A DNA stretch of 64,000 bases from Knoxdaviesia capensis. Taxonomy: Eukaryota > Ascomycota > Sordariomycetes > Microascales > Gondwanamycetaceae. Location of the stretch: assembly GCA_001510575.1 (NCBI GenBank), contig LNGK01000015.1, positions 1 to 64,000 on the forward strand, in the 5' to 3' direction. Shown piece by piece: positions 1 to 12,526 of this stretch (its first letter is position 1; the number at the start of each line of letters is the position of its first letter). The translations under genes and the position numbers were made by a program. Below the pieces are notes generated by a model. It was not told the origin of the DNA. It did no database searches and saw only the letters and a program-made list of their open reading frames with translations.

Positions 1-90
1 AGAAGAGAGAAGAGAGAAGAGAGAAGAGAGAAGAGAGAAGAGAGAAGAGAGAAGAGAGAAGAGAGAAGAGAGAAGAGAGAAGAGAAGAGA
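1..90. repeat. Heptamer (AGAAGAG)n minisatellite
   Basis: The window opens inside a perfect tandem array of the 7-bp unit AGAAGAG, about 12 copies, which decays into AGAAGAGATCC near position 90. The left end of the array lies outside the window. It is a purine-only tract with no coding potential. Confidence 0.9.
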
Positions 91-543
91 TCCTTATATA
101 TCCACTGCTCGAGTGTTCAGGAAGGAATGGCGAAGGAAGGATGAACGATCTATGCTCGTGATGTTCGGTGGGAGCCCTTTCTCAATGTATCCAAGCACCA
201 TTTACTCCGCCCGGAAGGAACGACCCAGTCTAGAGACAACATGATACATCTAGTTTTTCAAGTCCCCCCAAAATGGCCTCATGAAACTTGCTCTCACGTT
301 CGCACCTGCCTTGAATGTTGAGGAGGGGCTGATATGAATGTCCGCGGATCCGCGGAATCTGCGAGTTAAGGCAGGCACAATCAATCTATGATATGTCTGA
401 TGTAACTCCTCAACAACCAGCTGACCCTCTCGGAAACGAAACCGAAAGAGGGCGGACACCCTCAAAACTCCAGAGGAAGCATAACCAGACAAACGATAAA
501 TCTATTTGGAAGATACATATCCCTGACAATGTACGGAGGGTCA
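91..543. other. Intergenic, downstream of crpA-like gene
   Basis: This stretch holds the 3' flank of the minus-strand copper ATPase. I see no conserved coding sequence; the short open frames are uninformative. Confidence 0.6.
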
Positions 544-3500
544 CTACCGCCCAAACCACCTTAGCGAGAGAGCAGCAAAGATCACCGGCAACACACTAAC
601 GAGCTCTCCGAGACCGGCATACTCCGGCGGGATGCGCACCTTCCCTGCAAACGCCCCGGACGCCAGCAACACGGCGACCAGGTTATACACGAAGCTCCAG
701 ATGAAATTGAACGCCACACGGTGGATAGCCCGGCGACTAACGCCGATCAAGGCAACAATGGCCGCCAGCCGCGGGCCGAGCAAGACCACGTCGGCGGCTG
801 AGCGTGCGATGGCGGTGCCGCCGCTCATGTGCACGCCAACCGAGGCCTGTGTTAGCGCAATGGCGTCGTTGGTGCCGTCGCCGCAGAAGATGACGATCGG
901 CGCTGTTGCCGAGGACGACGTGAGCCACAGGGTCCGGGCTGCGCGGGATGGTTGTTGGAGCTGCTGCACGTATACGCGCTTGTCGGCGGGCGAGCAAGAC
1001 GAGACGACATTTTCGAGTGGGATGCCTGCGGCGGCGGCGACGCGCTGGACGGCACCGTCGGCATCGCCTGATGTGACGTGCACAGAGACGCCCGCAGCCT
1101 TCAGCTGCGAGATTGTGTCACGGGCATCGTCGCGCAGAGAGTCTTCAAGACCGAACACGGCAGCCAGATCGTCGTCGATGGTGAAGCAGAGCAGTGTGTA
1201 TCCTTGGGCTGCGAGACGCAGGACCGTTACGTTGTTCTCAAGGCCGAGCCAGCGGGGGTTTCCGGCCCGGAGGATGTGGCCGCCGGCGGACTCTCCTTCC
1301 ACACCGAGGCCCGCGAGAGACTTGACACCAGTGACCACGGCGGACTTGGCATCGGGCATCTCGGAGAGTCTTGCGGTCATTGCCACAGAGACAGGATGCT
1401 TGATACCGGATAGAAGCCCAAGAAGAAGACTCCGGACTTCCTGCACTGCCTTGTCGCCATCCTCAGCTAGAAACTCCTCGGCCTTCACTTCAAGTTCTCC
1501 ACGGGTTAGTGTGCCAGTCTTGTCGAACACGACATGCTGTGCGCGGTGTGCAATCTCGATCGAGGAAGAGGAGGTGAAGACAAGCCCGTGGTCCGACGCC
1601 ACACCGGTCGCAATGACAATGACCATGGGTACTGCAAGGCCAATGGCACACGGACACGAGACAATGAGCACGGTAATGGCGTATGTGACGGCATTGGTGA
1701 CGGCATGAGAACCACTGTATCCACGCACAGCCAGTCCGACACCAACCCAGGCGACGAAAGTGACAAGAGTAAGCAGAACCACAACAGGCACAAACCAAGA
1801 CGCAACGCGGTCCGCAAGGTCTTGGATCTTGGGCTTCGACAGTCGCGCCTCGTCAACCATGCCCGCGATTATACTAACGGTGTTCTCAGCGGGCAGCCGC
1901 GTTAGACGCACCACCAGCGTTCCCGAGCCGTTGACAGAGCCGGCGATAACAGGGTCGCCGGCGTGTTTTGCGACCGGGAGAGACTCGCCCGTTACCATCG
2001 ACTCGTCGACCTCTGAAGACCCAGTGACGACAATGCCATCAGTAGGTATTTCAGTGTCAGGGGAGACCCGGAACACGTCTCCATATTGCAGAAGTCGGCA
2101 GTCTATGGTCCGGTCGGCCGTCCCGGAAACATGTACCCCCTTGCTTTCCTCGGCGGCGTCAGGCTGACTGACGAGCACGGCTGTGGCAGCTTGATAGGCC
2201 CGCACGGTGACTGACTCGACAGCCTTTTGGCGCGCCAGTGCTCCGACATAGCGACCAACCATGATCAACGTGACCAGCAGCGTGCTGGTCTCGAAGAACT
2301 GGTCGGCATCGGCATCCGCCCCAGACACCAGCAGCCCAAACGAGACCACAGAGAAGATGTACGCAGCACTCGTGCTCAGAACAATCAGGAGATCCATCTC
2401 AACCACGCGGGAGAACACCAGCGCCTTGAGGGCCTTCGGGTAGAACGGCCCCGCAACAACGACTTGCACAATGGTCGCCAGGGCAAGCGACGCGGCGCCG
2501 TACGCCACAGGGCGGTCCGGAAGCGGCGCCCAGGCGAGGACGAGGACGGGGATGGTGAATATGGCGGAGAAGAGCGTCATCAGGCCCATGTTCCGCACGT
2601 GTTGACGTCCGGCCTCGAGGCCTGGGTTCCCGGATCTGAGTGCCGCGAGGCGAAGGGGTGGCCCGCCTGCCCACGGCTTTTCGAGCAGATCCCGGGCGCC
2701 AACGATGGTGGGATCGAAGGATATGTTCACCGTGTTCGTGGCACCACCGCTGCGTAGCGGGGACACTTGGAGCACGCCGAGCGGCCAGCACCCGGCGGCC
2801 AGGCGAGCCGCGTCCTCCGGAGACGTCCCAGCCTCAACCTGCACAGAAGCACCGGTGCCCGAGTTGCGGAGCAGCTCCTCGCACTTGAATTCGGTGGTGC
2901 GCTCCAGGTGCTGGATAACATCTGCCGGGGTCAGCGCCGCGCCGGCAAGGTCGAACTCGGCGCGCGCGAGCACGAGGCTGGTCTTCAGGTTCCGGACGGG
3001 CGGGAGCACGGCAAGCGTGCGTCGCAGCTTCGTCTCGCAGCCCGTGCAGGTCATTCCCGTGATGCTCAGGACGACGTGTTCGTTGGGGGCGCCGGCGTCT
3101 CGTTCGGCGTCTTCGGGGCCGGTGACGGCGTGGATTGAGAACGTGGCGAGACCGCTCTTCATTTCGTCGCAGGAGGGCCGGGCGCCGCAGATGCCAGCGT
3201 CATCGCAGCATGAGTCGCCCTTCGGAGCAATCTCCCCGGCCGGCTTGCAGCACCTATCGGTCTCCGGGGCGCTGTCACTGGAGCAACATCCGGGACTCTT
3301 CGATATGTCCGTCTTGGGTGGAGTACTTGAGCAGCACCCAACGTTCTTAGGGGGTTTGCAGCAGGTGTCCGGTTCCGCCGCCGCATCACCGGCACAACAA
3401 CCTCCACCTCCTCCAGAACAGCATGAAGCTGTCTCTTGCGCAGTTTGGTCACAACAGCCCTTTGATGGCTCTTTCTGCTGTGCACTAGTCATGCAGCATG

Positions 3501-4523
3501 TTTCTATACCGCGCGCAACCAGAGCACGGCAGATACATCCCGTCGACCGGAGAAGTGTTCCGTAAGTATCTCGCGATTCCTGAACGTGGTACGAGCAGGG
3601 AGATCCAGTACGGTCTCTTCCACTGCAACGCGAACTCGAGCGAGAGCCAACTACGATAGAAGAGGAGTAGGTTAGCTAGGCTATTGAATTTCTCTCGTGC
3701 GTATAGAGTTCGACATACCGAGTGTGGCCACCTCTGAATCAGACCTCCGGCTGGGGGAGCATTCGCGGGATGCGATGATATCCAGACAAGATTCACTGCA
3801 ACATTCCTTTTCTTCGCAGCAAGATGGCGCCGGTTCTGCACAGGTGGCGCTTGGATTTCCTGGGGAAGGGGAACAGCAGGAATTTCCCGGGTTGGCATTG
3901 TTGTCGTCCTCATCCTCGTCACAACAAGAGGCAGCACAACTCTTGAGCGCCGGCTTGGGGCTACAGCATGATTCGTCTTCGCAGCAGTCGTCTTCCGGAA
4001 TGGCCGCTTCTACGGCAGGCGCTGGTTTTTCAGGCGCCTTGCTTTTACCACAGCAGCCTTTCTTGCACCCAGTCAACCGCTTATCCGTGTCTTTCTCTAT
4101 GCTAGCATCTTGGTTTGACGCCTTCGGGGTTGCGTCCTCAATATTTTCCAGGGCAGGGGACCCGGAACAACACCCTTTTTTGCATCCACTCAACGGGGTG
4201 TCGGAGCCCTGTTTCGTGCTTTTGCCTTGAGAGGGGCGGTTGTTCGGTTCCTTCGGGGCCGCGTCTCCGGCCTTGGCGGTAATCGGAGCTCCGGAGCAGC
4301 AGCTTTTCTCACAAGACTTCTTCGGGGAAGCATGTTCGGCCGATTCACCCAGCTGAGCCTCTCTGTCCACAGGTATCTCCACTTCCGGCTCCTTTTCACT
4401 CCCAACTGAGCCTGCCTCAATGTTGATATTGTCCGAAGCAGTGGGGAGATCGGCCACCGGGAGGGGTTGGGGGTCTGTTGAAGCCGCCGGCTTCGAAGAG
4501 CAGCATGCACCACCACAGGCCAT
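544..4523 (-). CDS. crpA: Copper-exporting P1B-type ATPase, CrpA-like, with cysteine-rich N-terminus
   Basis: Exons 4523-3719 and 3650-544 give a protein of about 1303 aa. The 68-bp intron has donor GTATGT and acceptor TAG and joins in phase. What looks like a separate cysteine-rich ORF (3681-4523) is therefore exon 1. Exon 1 and the start of exon 2 carry about 20 Cys-Cys pairs, including two copies of a GCKKGCC unit. A heavy-metal-associated domain follows (GMTCTGC, Cys 470 and 473). The P-type core has TGES (about 822), the membrane CPC copper site (934-936), DKTGT with phosphorylated Asp 978, a KHP motif (about 1019) and GDGTND (1192-1197). Aspergillus CrpA proteins pump excess Cu(I) out of the cell. 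The promoter is shared with the divergent SDR gene. Family assignment is firm; orthology to CrpA is inferred from the Cys-rich architecture. Confidence 0.88.
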
Positions 4524-5484
4524 ATTCAGGCGATAACTTGATGAATTTGATGGAATAGCTACTTAATTCCTCTTTCAATAGAAACAAAAGAACAGATCCC
4601 AAGAACAAAAGGAGTAGCTTAGATGGCAGTCAATCCTACCTACCCAGAGATAAAAACGCACCCCCGGGAACGGGCAGGTAATATTTCACGTTATTTACGG
4701 CCACCACTTACACCAGAGCATGCGGGAGGTGCAGCCGATAACATATCGATATGTCACCAGTTCGGCGGGCCTCCGCTCCAGTGACAAGGTTGCAGCTGGT
4801 TAGTGGTAGGAGTCCATGCAACGATGCACGGAATTTATGCACACGGGAGCGGTAAAAGCTGCAGGCCGGGAGATAAAAACTTGCTCACTCTCAGCGAATA
4901 CTCGCTTCCACTACCCGTGGTTTGTTTGCCCGTCTGTCTGTGGCGTTCTGTGCTTTGGCCTACTCCAGTTATGTGATATAGAGCCGGATGCTCCGTCTGT
5001 TTAGCGTTGGGGAGAGGTGGGCGGTTGTTTAGCATGCATAGTGTTACAGTTGTACTGTCGCGCGAGCAGATATGCTTAGCGGTCTACCGAGCTTTGCATA
5101 TGCCCAGATAGAGGGAACGATGGCGGTTGAACATGATATTCTGGTTGATTTCATGGTCATCAAATAAGAACTGCGGGAAATGAAAACTGAAAAGCTTCGA
5201 AGAAAAAGAGGAAGAAAGGAGTGCTAAGTTAAAGCTTTGAGCCAGCCACCACCAGGCAAGCGGGAAAAAGCGGGTCGTAGCCAAATCGCAGATCTGCAAT
5301 GGCGCGCCAGCTCATTTTGGCCGTGTTCAAGCACCAAATTCCATGGCCACGCCAGCGATCACTTACTTCTATGATGTCCTGACAGTTACGCCACGACATC
5401 TGTGGTGAAACTCCAGTTGTATTCCTGTTCTCCATCACATTTCCCACAGCTCTCTCCAGCTCGGCGCCACAACAAAAGATACAA
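4524..5484. promoter_or_regulatory. Divergent promoter region, crpA-like / SDR
   Basis: This 961-bp interval separates the start codons of two divergent genes. Control elements for both should lie here. A copper-responsive activator would be expected for a CrpA gene, but a brief look found no convincing Ace1-type site. Confidence 0.5.
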
Positions 5485-6820
5485 ATGGCCACCGCATCCG
5501 CCCTGCTCCGCTCCGTGGCCGGCAAACACGCCGTCGTCACAGGTGGGTCCGGCCACATCGGCCTCGCCATCGCGCGCCGCCTGGCGGGCGCCGGGGCGTC
5601 CGTCACTTTAGTCGGCCGGCGCGCAGACGTCCTCGAGCGCAGCGTCGCCGACCTGCCCACCGCCGCAGCCGACTCCAGTACCGCGCCGCCCAGCCACTCG
5701 TTCTGTGTGGCCGATGTCGCGGTCGTTGAGGACGTGAAGCGCGCCGTGGCCGCGGTCGTGAAGGTGATCGTCATCACTCCTCCGCACCCGTGCAGAGCCC
5801 GGATCTTGCATTTGGCTGTGGCTTTGTTCTCCTTTACAAGTATGCTGACGGCCAACAACCTGTAGCACTCTGCCCGCGTCGACATTCTCGTGAACGCCGC
5901 CGGCATCACCCAGAACCAGCTCTTCCGCCGCGCATCCGACGAGGCGCTGGATGCCATCGTCGCCACAAACCTGATGGGCACCATCTGGACCTGCAAGCAC
6001 TTTTCTAAAGAGCTAGCAAAGACCGCCAACGACGGGTGTAAGAACAATGCCCTGTCATTCTTTTCTCCTGCTACTCTACCATGCATGCACGCAACTGACA
6101 GTGTGTGGATTCCGATTTCTTTTTAAACAAAAACGCAGCTTGTATTCTAAACATATCCAGTCTCCTCGCCGTCACCGGCGGCCGTGGCGCATCAGCGTAC
6201 GCGGCATCTAAAGCTGGAGTTCTAGGTAAAGTCCGCCCTCCCAACAAAAAGCCGTCCTCCAGATCCCGGGATCTGTTAGACTAACCTCATATTCTGGTCA
6301 AATTTCAATACATCTCAAAAAGGCCTTACAAGATCTCTTGCCTCCGAACTGGGACCCCAAGGAATCCGTGTCAACGCCCTTCTCCCCGGGTTTATCGAAA
6401 GCCAAATGGTAACCGGTATGTGCTTCCGCCTCATAGATGAACTCCTGATCCAAATCGACCCAAAAACCACAACACTGCCCCAGCATGTGAAAACAAAAGC
6501 AAAGAAAGAACAAAAACGCCTATGAATGAAAGTGCCCGATTCGCATCTCACTTTTCTCTTCGTTCTTACACCCCTAAACCCATGAATCCCTGCACTGAAC
6601 TATTGAATGAAAAAAACAGAGGAAAGTGGTGCAAACCAACTCACTCTCTCCACCAGATACGATAGGAGCCGGCAAAGAGCACCTCGAGCGCCGAATCCCC
6701 CTGCGCCGTCTCGGAACACCGGACGAAGTGGCCCACGCTGCCATGTTCCTAATCGAGAACCCGTACGCAAACAACTGCGTGCTGAATCTCGACGGCGGGT
6801 TGAGCGCCGGGATGACCTAG
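5485..6820 (+). CDS. Short-chain dehydrogenase/reductase, 3-oxoacyl-ACP reductase-like
   Basis: Exons 5485-5763, 5866-6037, 6139-6225, 6323-6415 and 6657-6820 give 264 aa. The Rossmann glycine motif TGGSGHIG lies near residues 19-26 and LVNAAG follows in exon 2. The catalytic triad is Ser158, Tyr171 and Lys175 (YAASK). LPGFIESQMV and the end LNLDGGLSAGM are typical of FabG-like reductases. By family it reduces an oxoacyl or other carbonyl substrate with NAD(P)H; a role in mitochondrial type II fatty acid synthesis (CBR4/OAR1-like) is possible but not shown. The first donor (GTGATC at 5764) is weak, and an in-frame GTGAAG six bases upstream could be used instead. Divergent from the copper ATPase and convergent with uba2, whose stop lies 61 bp away. 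Confidence 0.85.
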
Positions 6821-6881
6821 TGCCTGGCCCCGCCACGTTCTCTGAATGGACAGAGAAGTGATATGCGTGGAGAGAGGGAGT

Positions 6882-9461
6882 TTAATCAGAGTCGTCAATG
6901 ACGATGGCCCCATCGAGGTCATCATCAATCGCAATGACGTCGTCTTCGTCGACTGTCGGCTTTTCAACGGCACCGTTGCCACCTGAGCGCACCCTCTTCG
7001 GGTGCAGAACCAACTCGATTTCGTCGTCGGTCCGGGTCCGCTTCTTCGATCCGTCCACAGCAGTAACCGGGTCCGAGCCCCCCTTCGCTCCGTCAGTAGC
7101 CGGGATCTCTTGTTCGACAGGCGCCGCGGGCGGCTGAGGCTTGTGTGGGATCTTGATGTCGGTGGAGAGCGCCTTGATAGGCTTGTCCGACTCCTCATTT
7201 CTGGGGTTTGATTAGCTGTGGCCTTTGTAACACATATTTACTGTACAACAACGGCGCTTGTTTGGGTTTTCAATGGGATACAAAGCAATGTGAGACTTAC
7301 AGCTTCTGGATGTTGATGACGACATTAACAAACGGTTCATCGTCATCCTCGTCAATGATCGTTAGGAATGTATCCGCAGTGATTCCTGTGCAAAACGCAA
7401 AGCGTGATTAGTATCATGCCCCATTCCACAGAAAAACAAACATAGAGGGAAAGATGAGGCTTACCCAGGTCAACAAGCTTCTTATCGAGATTCTCGGTCT
7501 CATCAGCATCGTACAGGATGCTCACATCCTTGTTGACCACAATATCCTTCTCGCCGTAGCCAAGATCAAGGCGCAGGAAGTCCTCAACCAGGTCCTTCAG
7601 TGTAGCGCGCTCCAGATCAACGTATGCGCTAGTCTGATACGCGCTGCACACAGGACAATGAGGGTTAGGCTCACGCGACAGGTCGCTGGCAAGCAGACGA
7701 TCGGAGCCAAACGGGGTCAGGAACACCTCCTTGACCTGAGTAAAGTCGCTCTGCAGCAGCTTGAACGCCTGCAGCACGCAGAGGCCCGCAACGATGGCGT
7801 TTGTGGTGGCAATGGCGGGGATGATGTTTCCGGCCATCTGCTTGATGTCGAACCGCGACTTCAGCTCAATGTTGAACAGCGCCGAACGGATGTTGGCGCT
7901 GGCGGTGACGAAATCCAGGGTATCCTCGTCGTCCTTGTCGAACTCGATGATCGGAGCCGGCATCGACGGCGCCCACTCCTTCTTCAGCGCGAGCATGCGC
8001 TTGCTCAGCCGGTCCAGGCTGTCGCGGAACACCACCAGGTTCTCTTCGAGAGTCCACGCCTTCTGGCCACTCCGCAGCACTGCGTCCTTGTCGGCCAGAA
8101 GAGGCTCCGCGCGGCGGAGAAGGTCGGCGTACGAAATCGGGTCCGGGGGCCGGCGAGTCTTCCACATGTCGGCCATCGATCGCAGACGCACAATGTCGGA
8201 GTTAAACACCTTGTCGAAAAGCATCTGCGCGAACTCGTCCGTGCCGGTGGAATTCCGGATCAGGCGCAGCGCCTCGGACTCGCGTCTGAGCTCGGCAATC
8301 TCCTGGGCTAAATTGATTTAAACAGTCAGCCAGAGTCATCAATAGCAATCAGAGTAAATGCTACCGCATACCGTTGTCCGCGTCTTGGGAGTGATCAAAG
8401 GCCGACTCATCTTCGCTGGTTCCGAAAATTTCACTACAAGAAAACGTCAGTATCCGAATGAAAAAAGAATTTTTTTTAAAACTAAACACCTGGTTTCGTT
8501 TCGCATGATTCATTACTTCAGAAGGTAGCTCTTGCCCCAGACAATCGTGTGAATGGGCTGGCTAGGAGTGCTCCGGATGGTGCACACGGGGAACGACTTG
8601 GGGGTATCCTTGGGCGAGCAGTCGTAGCAGGCCGTCAGGCCTTTCTTGATCACCTGGACCTGGCCGTTGAAACCGGTGGTGCCGCTCTCGATGAGGGGCA
8701 CGTCAGCGGCCAGGCACATCTTGTTAACATATCGTCTCGCGTCGAGGTTGTCCAGCGCATTGAACACGATAGCAAACTGGCGGAACCACTCCACTCCGAA
8801 CTGGCTGTCCTTGATGTTCGCGTGGTGGGCTTCGATCTCCGCGTTGGGATTGAACTTCAAAGCGGCTTCCTTGGCGACCTATATGGGAAATTCAGAGAAA
8901 ATACACCCCGCTTAGCGTTTGAGCCTCGTTGCACCAAATCATATCCCTACACCCCCAAAAATATATGACAGGTCGTGTGCGTACCAGTGCCTTGGACTTC
9001 TTGATGTGCTCGTGGCGGAAGAGGAACTGTCGGTTCAGGTTCGAAAGGTCAATGGTGTCGAGATCGACAATCGAGATGTGGCCGAACCCACTGAGCACGA
9101 GGTTCTTGAGCAGTTCGCAGCCGATACCGCCCGCTCCGACCATGAGGACGTGGGCCTATGGATAGGGGAGAGAGAAACTGCATGTTAGCGCAATGCGAGA
9201 TTGTATGCGCAGACAGCAAAGGTGCGCATTATCCACCGCAAGCCCGACGCCCCCCTCAATTGAAGGGATGAAAGGGCCAAGGCAACATAATCTTACCGTC
9301 TGGGCCGATCTGGCCAGTGTCCCTCCCATCGCCTTTTCCAGATGCTCATTGCGGGCATCATTGGAGGTGCCGTTTGTCGTTCCGTTCACAGCCTCCGGCG
9401 CAGCCTCCGGCGCAACTGGTGCCGTGGACTGACCCACGTCAGCATCAGCCACTGAAGCCAT
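6882..9461 (-). CDS. uba2: SUMO-activating enzyme subunit Uba2
   Basis: Seven exons (9461-9297, 9155-8985, 8878-8517, 8433-8372, 8307-7465, 7385-7301, 7200-6882) join in phase to 668 aa. The nucleotide-binding motif GAGGIG is at about residues 62-67. The zinc pairs are CYDC (196/199) and a later CPVC. The catalytic cysteine is Cys211 in PVCTIRSTP. A ubiquitin-like domain and a basic, acidic tail follow. The protein ends with IVIDDSD, which resembles a SUMO-interacting motif. With Aos1 it adenylates SUMO, forms a thioester at Cys211 and passes SUMO to Ubc9, mainly in the nucleus. About 45 Ala/Thr/Asn-rich residues precede the conserved start of the adenylation domain. The start codon is the first in-frame ATG that preserves that domain. 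Confidence 0.95.
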
Positions 9462-10224
9462 GGCAAATGCCAATGCAATCCCAGTGAACTTGCAAAAAGA
9501 ACCTAGGAAAAATATCAACGGTGGTTTGAAGTGTTTGGTATGGTCTCGTGCGTGTGCAGTCTGTGGTAAAGCTGGTGTAAAAAGAAGAAGAGTCAAGGAA
9601 CGGGTTGAAGTTGCCGATTTCCTGAAATGATCGTGACTAAAACAAATATGGAAAATGCAATAACAGGTTTGTGGTTGTTTAGGAAAACAGAAAGCAAAAT
9701 AATAAATAAATTTCGTCTATGTATACAAGCAAGAAAGAGAGTGAATCAAGTTAAGGCAACTCAGGTTAGAGGCAGGTAGGCTAGCTGCTTAAGAATAGTT
9801 TTTCAACTTTTGAGAACGCGTTTGTAGGCATATATAATATTGTAAGGCGAATTTTACAAACCATATACTTATCTCCTAGATAACCCTAACCATAACCCTA
9901 GCATATCATCCTCACAAGATCTTCGTGATATAGTCAATCAAGTGAGGTTAGTACACTCTAGGCTTAACTATATAATGTACTCGGTATATATCAAAGGTCA
10001 TGAAAAGTCAATAAGCCGTAAATTCAACATTGTTTATCGTAGATGCTAGGCCATAGCCAGACAGATGCATCAACCTCATGTAATCATTAGGCTCTCTTAG
10101 CTCAAAATACATATAGACCAACATACATTACTCCAGTAAAAAGAACAGCAAAAACAAAGCTCGAATTTTCTAAAAATGCACAAATTCATAGAATCATTAC
10201 TGCGAACACTGCATGCGCCGAAGG
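9462..10224. other. Intergenic, uba2 promoter / F-box gene 3' flank
   Basis: This is an AT-rich 763-bp spacer. It contains two telomere-like CCCTAA units at 9881-9900. I see no coding sequence. Confidence 0.6.
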
Positions 10225-12526
10225 TTAATCTTCCTTCACCTCTGGATCCGGGATTCTTGAATAGTAAGTGTCCATGAAACGAGATTCAACATCATAGGCA
10301 GAGTTCCAGCGACTTCCATGCCGATAACCGTACGATATGTATGCCCGACGGAAGTTGGCCGCCGTGGAATCGTCCCGGAAGTCGGTAAGCCAGTGGACGC
10401 CGGTCAGATACTCAGCCCGCTTCGCCTCCCACCGATGGAGTAGTTCCTGGGCCTCCTGAGAAGCTTGAGGGTCCTTTATAAACCCTGCAATTCGGCGTAG
10501 AATCTCGAGTCCTTCAATGCGGGAGCGTTTGTAGTCTTTTGCGAACGCTTTATGTGGAGAGTATTTGTTCTAGATGACGAAGAGGAAAAGCCAGGACCTT
10601 GTTAGAACAGCCAGGACAGGAGTAGGGCGCATAGCCGATCACCTGATTTCTTACCATTATGTATCGTGCATGTGGTTCAGGCGAATGAGCCTTTAGAGCT
10701 TCAAAAAAGCCCTCGGGAGTCTACCGCATGTTGAACAATCTAAGCAATAATGGACACAGATTGACTCGTCATCTGCCAAACGGGACTAAACGCAGATTTG
10801 TCGGAGTACTTACATTATTGTGTTCAGTAGCTGGGTTCGAAGGAAGCTCTAGGGCAGAGTTTGAAGTGATCAATTTACGGAATAGATCATATTCTCTATC
10901 GTGGCCATTCATGCCAACTTCGATACCATCCAGCAAGCAGCTGAGAGCAGCGGCAGTCATAAGGTGGTCCGCAGCGAACTGGATGTTGAGGAATGGAGGT
11001 TTACCAGGGCGAGGATAGATAGGGAAGTGGCAGCGGGCAGCAGCGAGACTTTGAAGGATCATGGCTGCCCGCTTCTCAATGACCAAGTTATCATCGGACC
11101 GCTTCCAGCTCAGGTTTCTGAAGCCGGTCATCGACAGAACCTTCAGGTTTGGTAGAACCTTCTCATCCGAGATCACCAACTCGGACACACGAAGTCCCAT
11201 CAGGACTGAGAGCCGTAGGTCAGTCAAGTGCTGGCCACCAGGACCATGGAGAGCATCCAGGGTGGCACTAATGTCCTCGCCACTGCCCGAAAAGTCGTCG
11301 GGCACACTTGGAAAGGTTTCAAGACACAGGTTTTCCAGCGGAGCATCCGCGATTAGAGAAGCCAGGGGGCTATCGAGAACCGGAAGAGTCTTGATCGGCA
11401 CCCAGAGCGAAAGCGCAGTGAGTTTACGGCGTGGCAAGGTGGAGATCATATCTTCGAGAAACTTTGCGCAGTCCCCTGGACCAGCGGAATCTTGTTCGTG
11501 CACATCGAAGGATATGCGCTCCAGCACACTTGAAGCAATGTAGTTGTTGCCAGGGGGGTGGTATCCGCGCATGTCCACAAACCGAGCTTCAAAGTGAGCA
11601 AACCTAAGAGATGTGCAACTGTTGAGAATGGACCACACATCGGAAACGCAAATCCCGCGAATGTAGAGATTTTCAAGCTGGTACCAAGGAACCAAGATAG
11701 CTTGGTAAAGAGGTGGCTCTGTTTCACGCTGTAGGGTCAGGTAGTTACCGAGATCAAGTCGAAAAACTTTCAGGTTTGGAGCTTCCAACAGACAAATGAG
11801 TCTTTTAGTGTCATCGTCTATGTCTTCATCTTCATGACTATCGTCCACAAGTGTCCAGATGTAATCAATTGTCAAAAAGAAAGATTCCAGATCTCGGGGG
11901 GGTTTTCTCGTGAAGTATGAAATGACACCGGCATCGGTGTCCTCGTGGGCGCGGCTCACCCGCTTAATTTCGCAGTGCTTGATTCTCAGTTGGGACACGA
12001 AGTCGATAATGTCCAAGAAGGTATCGCGAGTGATCTGCTCTGAAATGGTCTCCTCGGGGCAGATATGATCACTAGAAAGAACCAACTTGGTAGGGCCACC
12101 TTTCGTGTATTTGGCAAGGTAAGGAATGAGACGATCAAAATTCTTGTCCGTTGGCCTAATCACTTCCCAATATTTGGGAGTGCTGCTGATGAATCGGTGC
12201 CACTTTGAGCACACGAGGATCATCGAGTTGCGGACTTCTTTGGGATCGAAGTACTCAAACACAGACATCAGGATCTCATTTGGAAGCGAGTATATGGGAG
12301 GAGTGTCATTCAGCCCAGACATCAGTTCATGGTGCACATGACTGGACTCTTCGTTGATAGTCTATTGCGTGAACGTAGCCCAAATTCCCGTTAGCAAACA
12401 ACTGAAATAAGCCTCAGAGTGGGACTAGATGGAATTCATGTCATTCTAATAGTATAAAACAGGAGCTACTACACATACCTTCTCATAATTCAGTCCTGCA
12501 AATTGGGTTTCTAAGGAGGATGCCAT
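10225..12526 (-). CDS. F-box protein with leucine-rich central region
   Basis: Exons 12526-12479, 12361-10814, 10720-10655 and 10569-10225, all phase 0, give 668 aa. An F-box sits at about residues 40-85 (IYSLPNEILMSVFEYF followed by a conserved Trp-containing segment). A long central region has irregular leucine-rich spacing, as in fungal F-box/LRR-like proteins. A basic, Tyr/Arg-rich C-terminal domain ends in EVKED. F-box proteins tether substrates to Skp1-Cul1 ubiquitin ligases; the target of this one is unknown. The 48-nt first exon encodes MASSLETQFAGLNYEK, and the 66-nt third exon is small, so gene finders may truncate both ends. The fold of the C-terminal 135 residues is not recognised. 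Confidence 0.8.

Noticed and set aside
632..1708. 358-codon plus-strand frame and other frames over 544-3565
   Set aside because: Antisense to the copper ATPase P-type core; composition-driven.
3681..4523. Stand-alone cysteine-rich (metallothionein-like) gene
   Set aside because: A phase-compatible intron joins it to the copper ATPase frame, and the unspliced ORF ends in non-conserved intronic sequence.
7454..8311. 285-codon plus-strand frame
   Set aside because: Shadow of uba2 exon 5, whose minus-strand translation is clearly conserved.
9881..9900. Interstitial telomere or chromosome-end fusion
   Set aside because: Only two imperfect units; similar short motifs recur at several promoters in the window.
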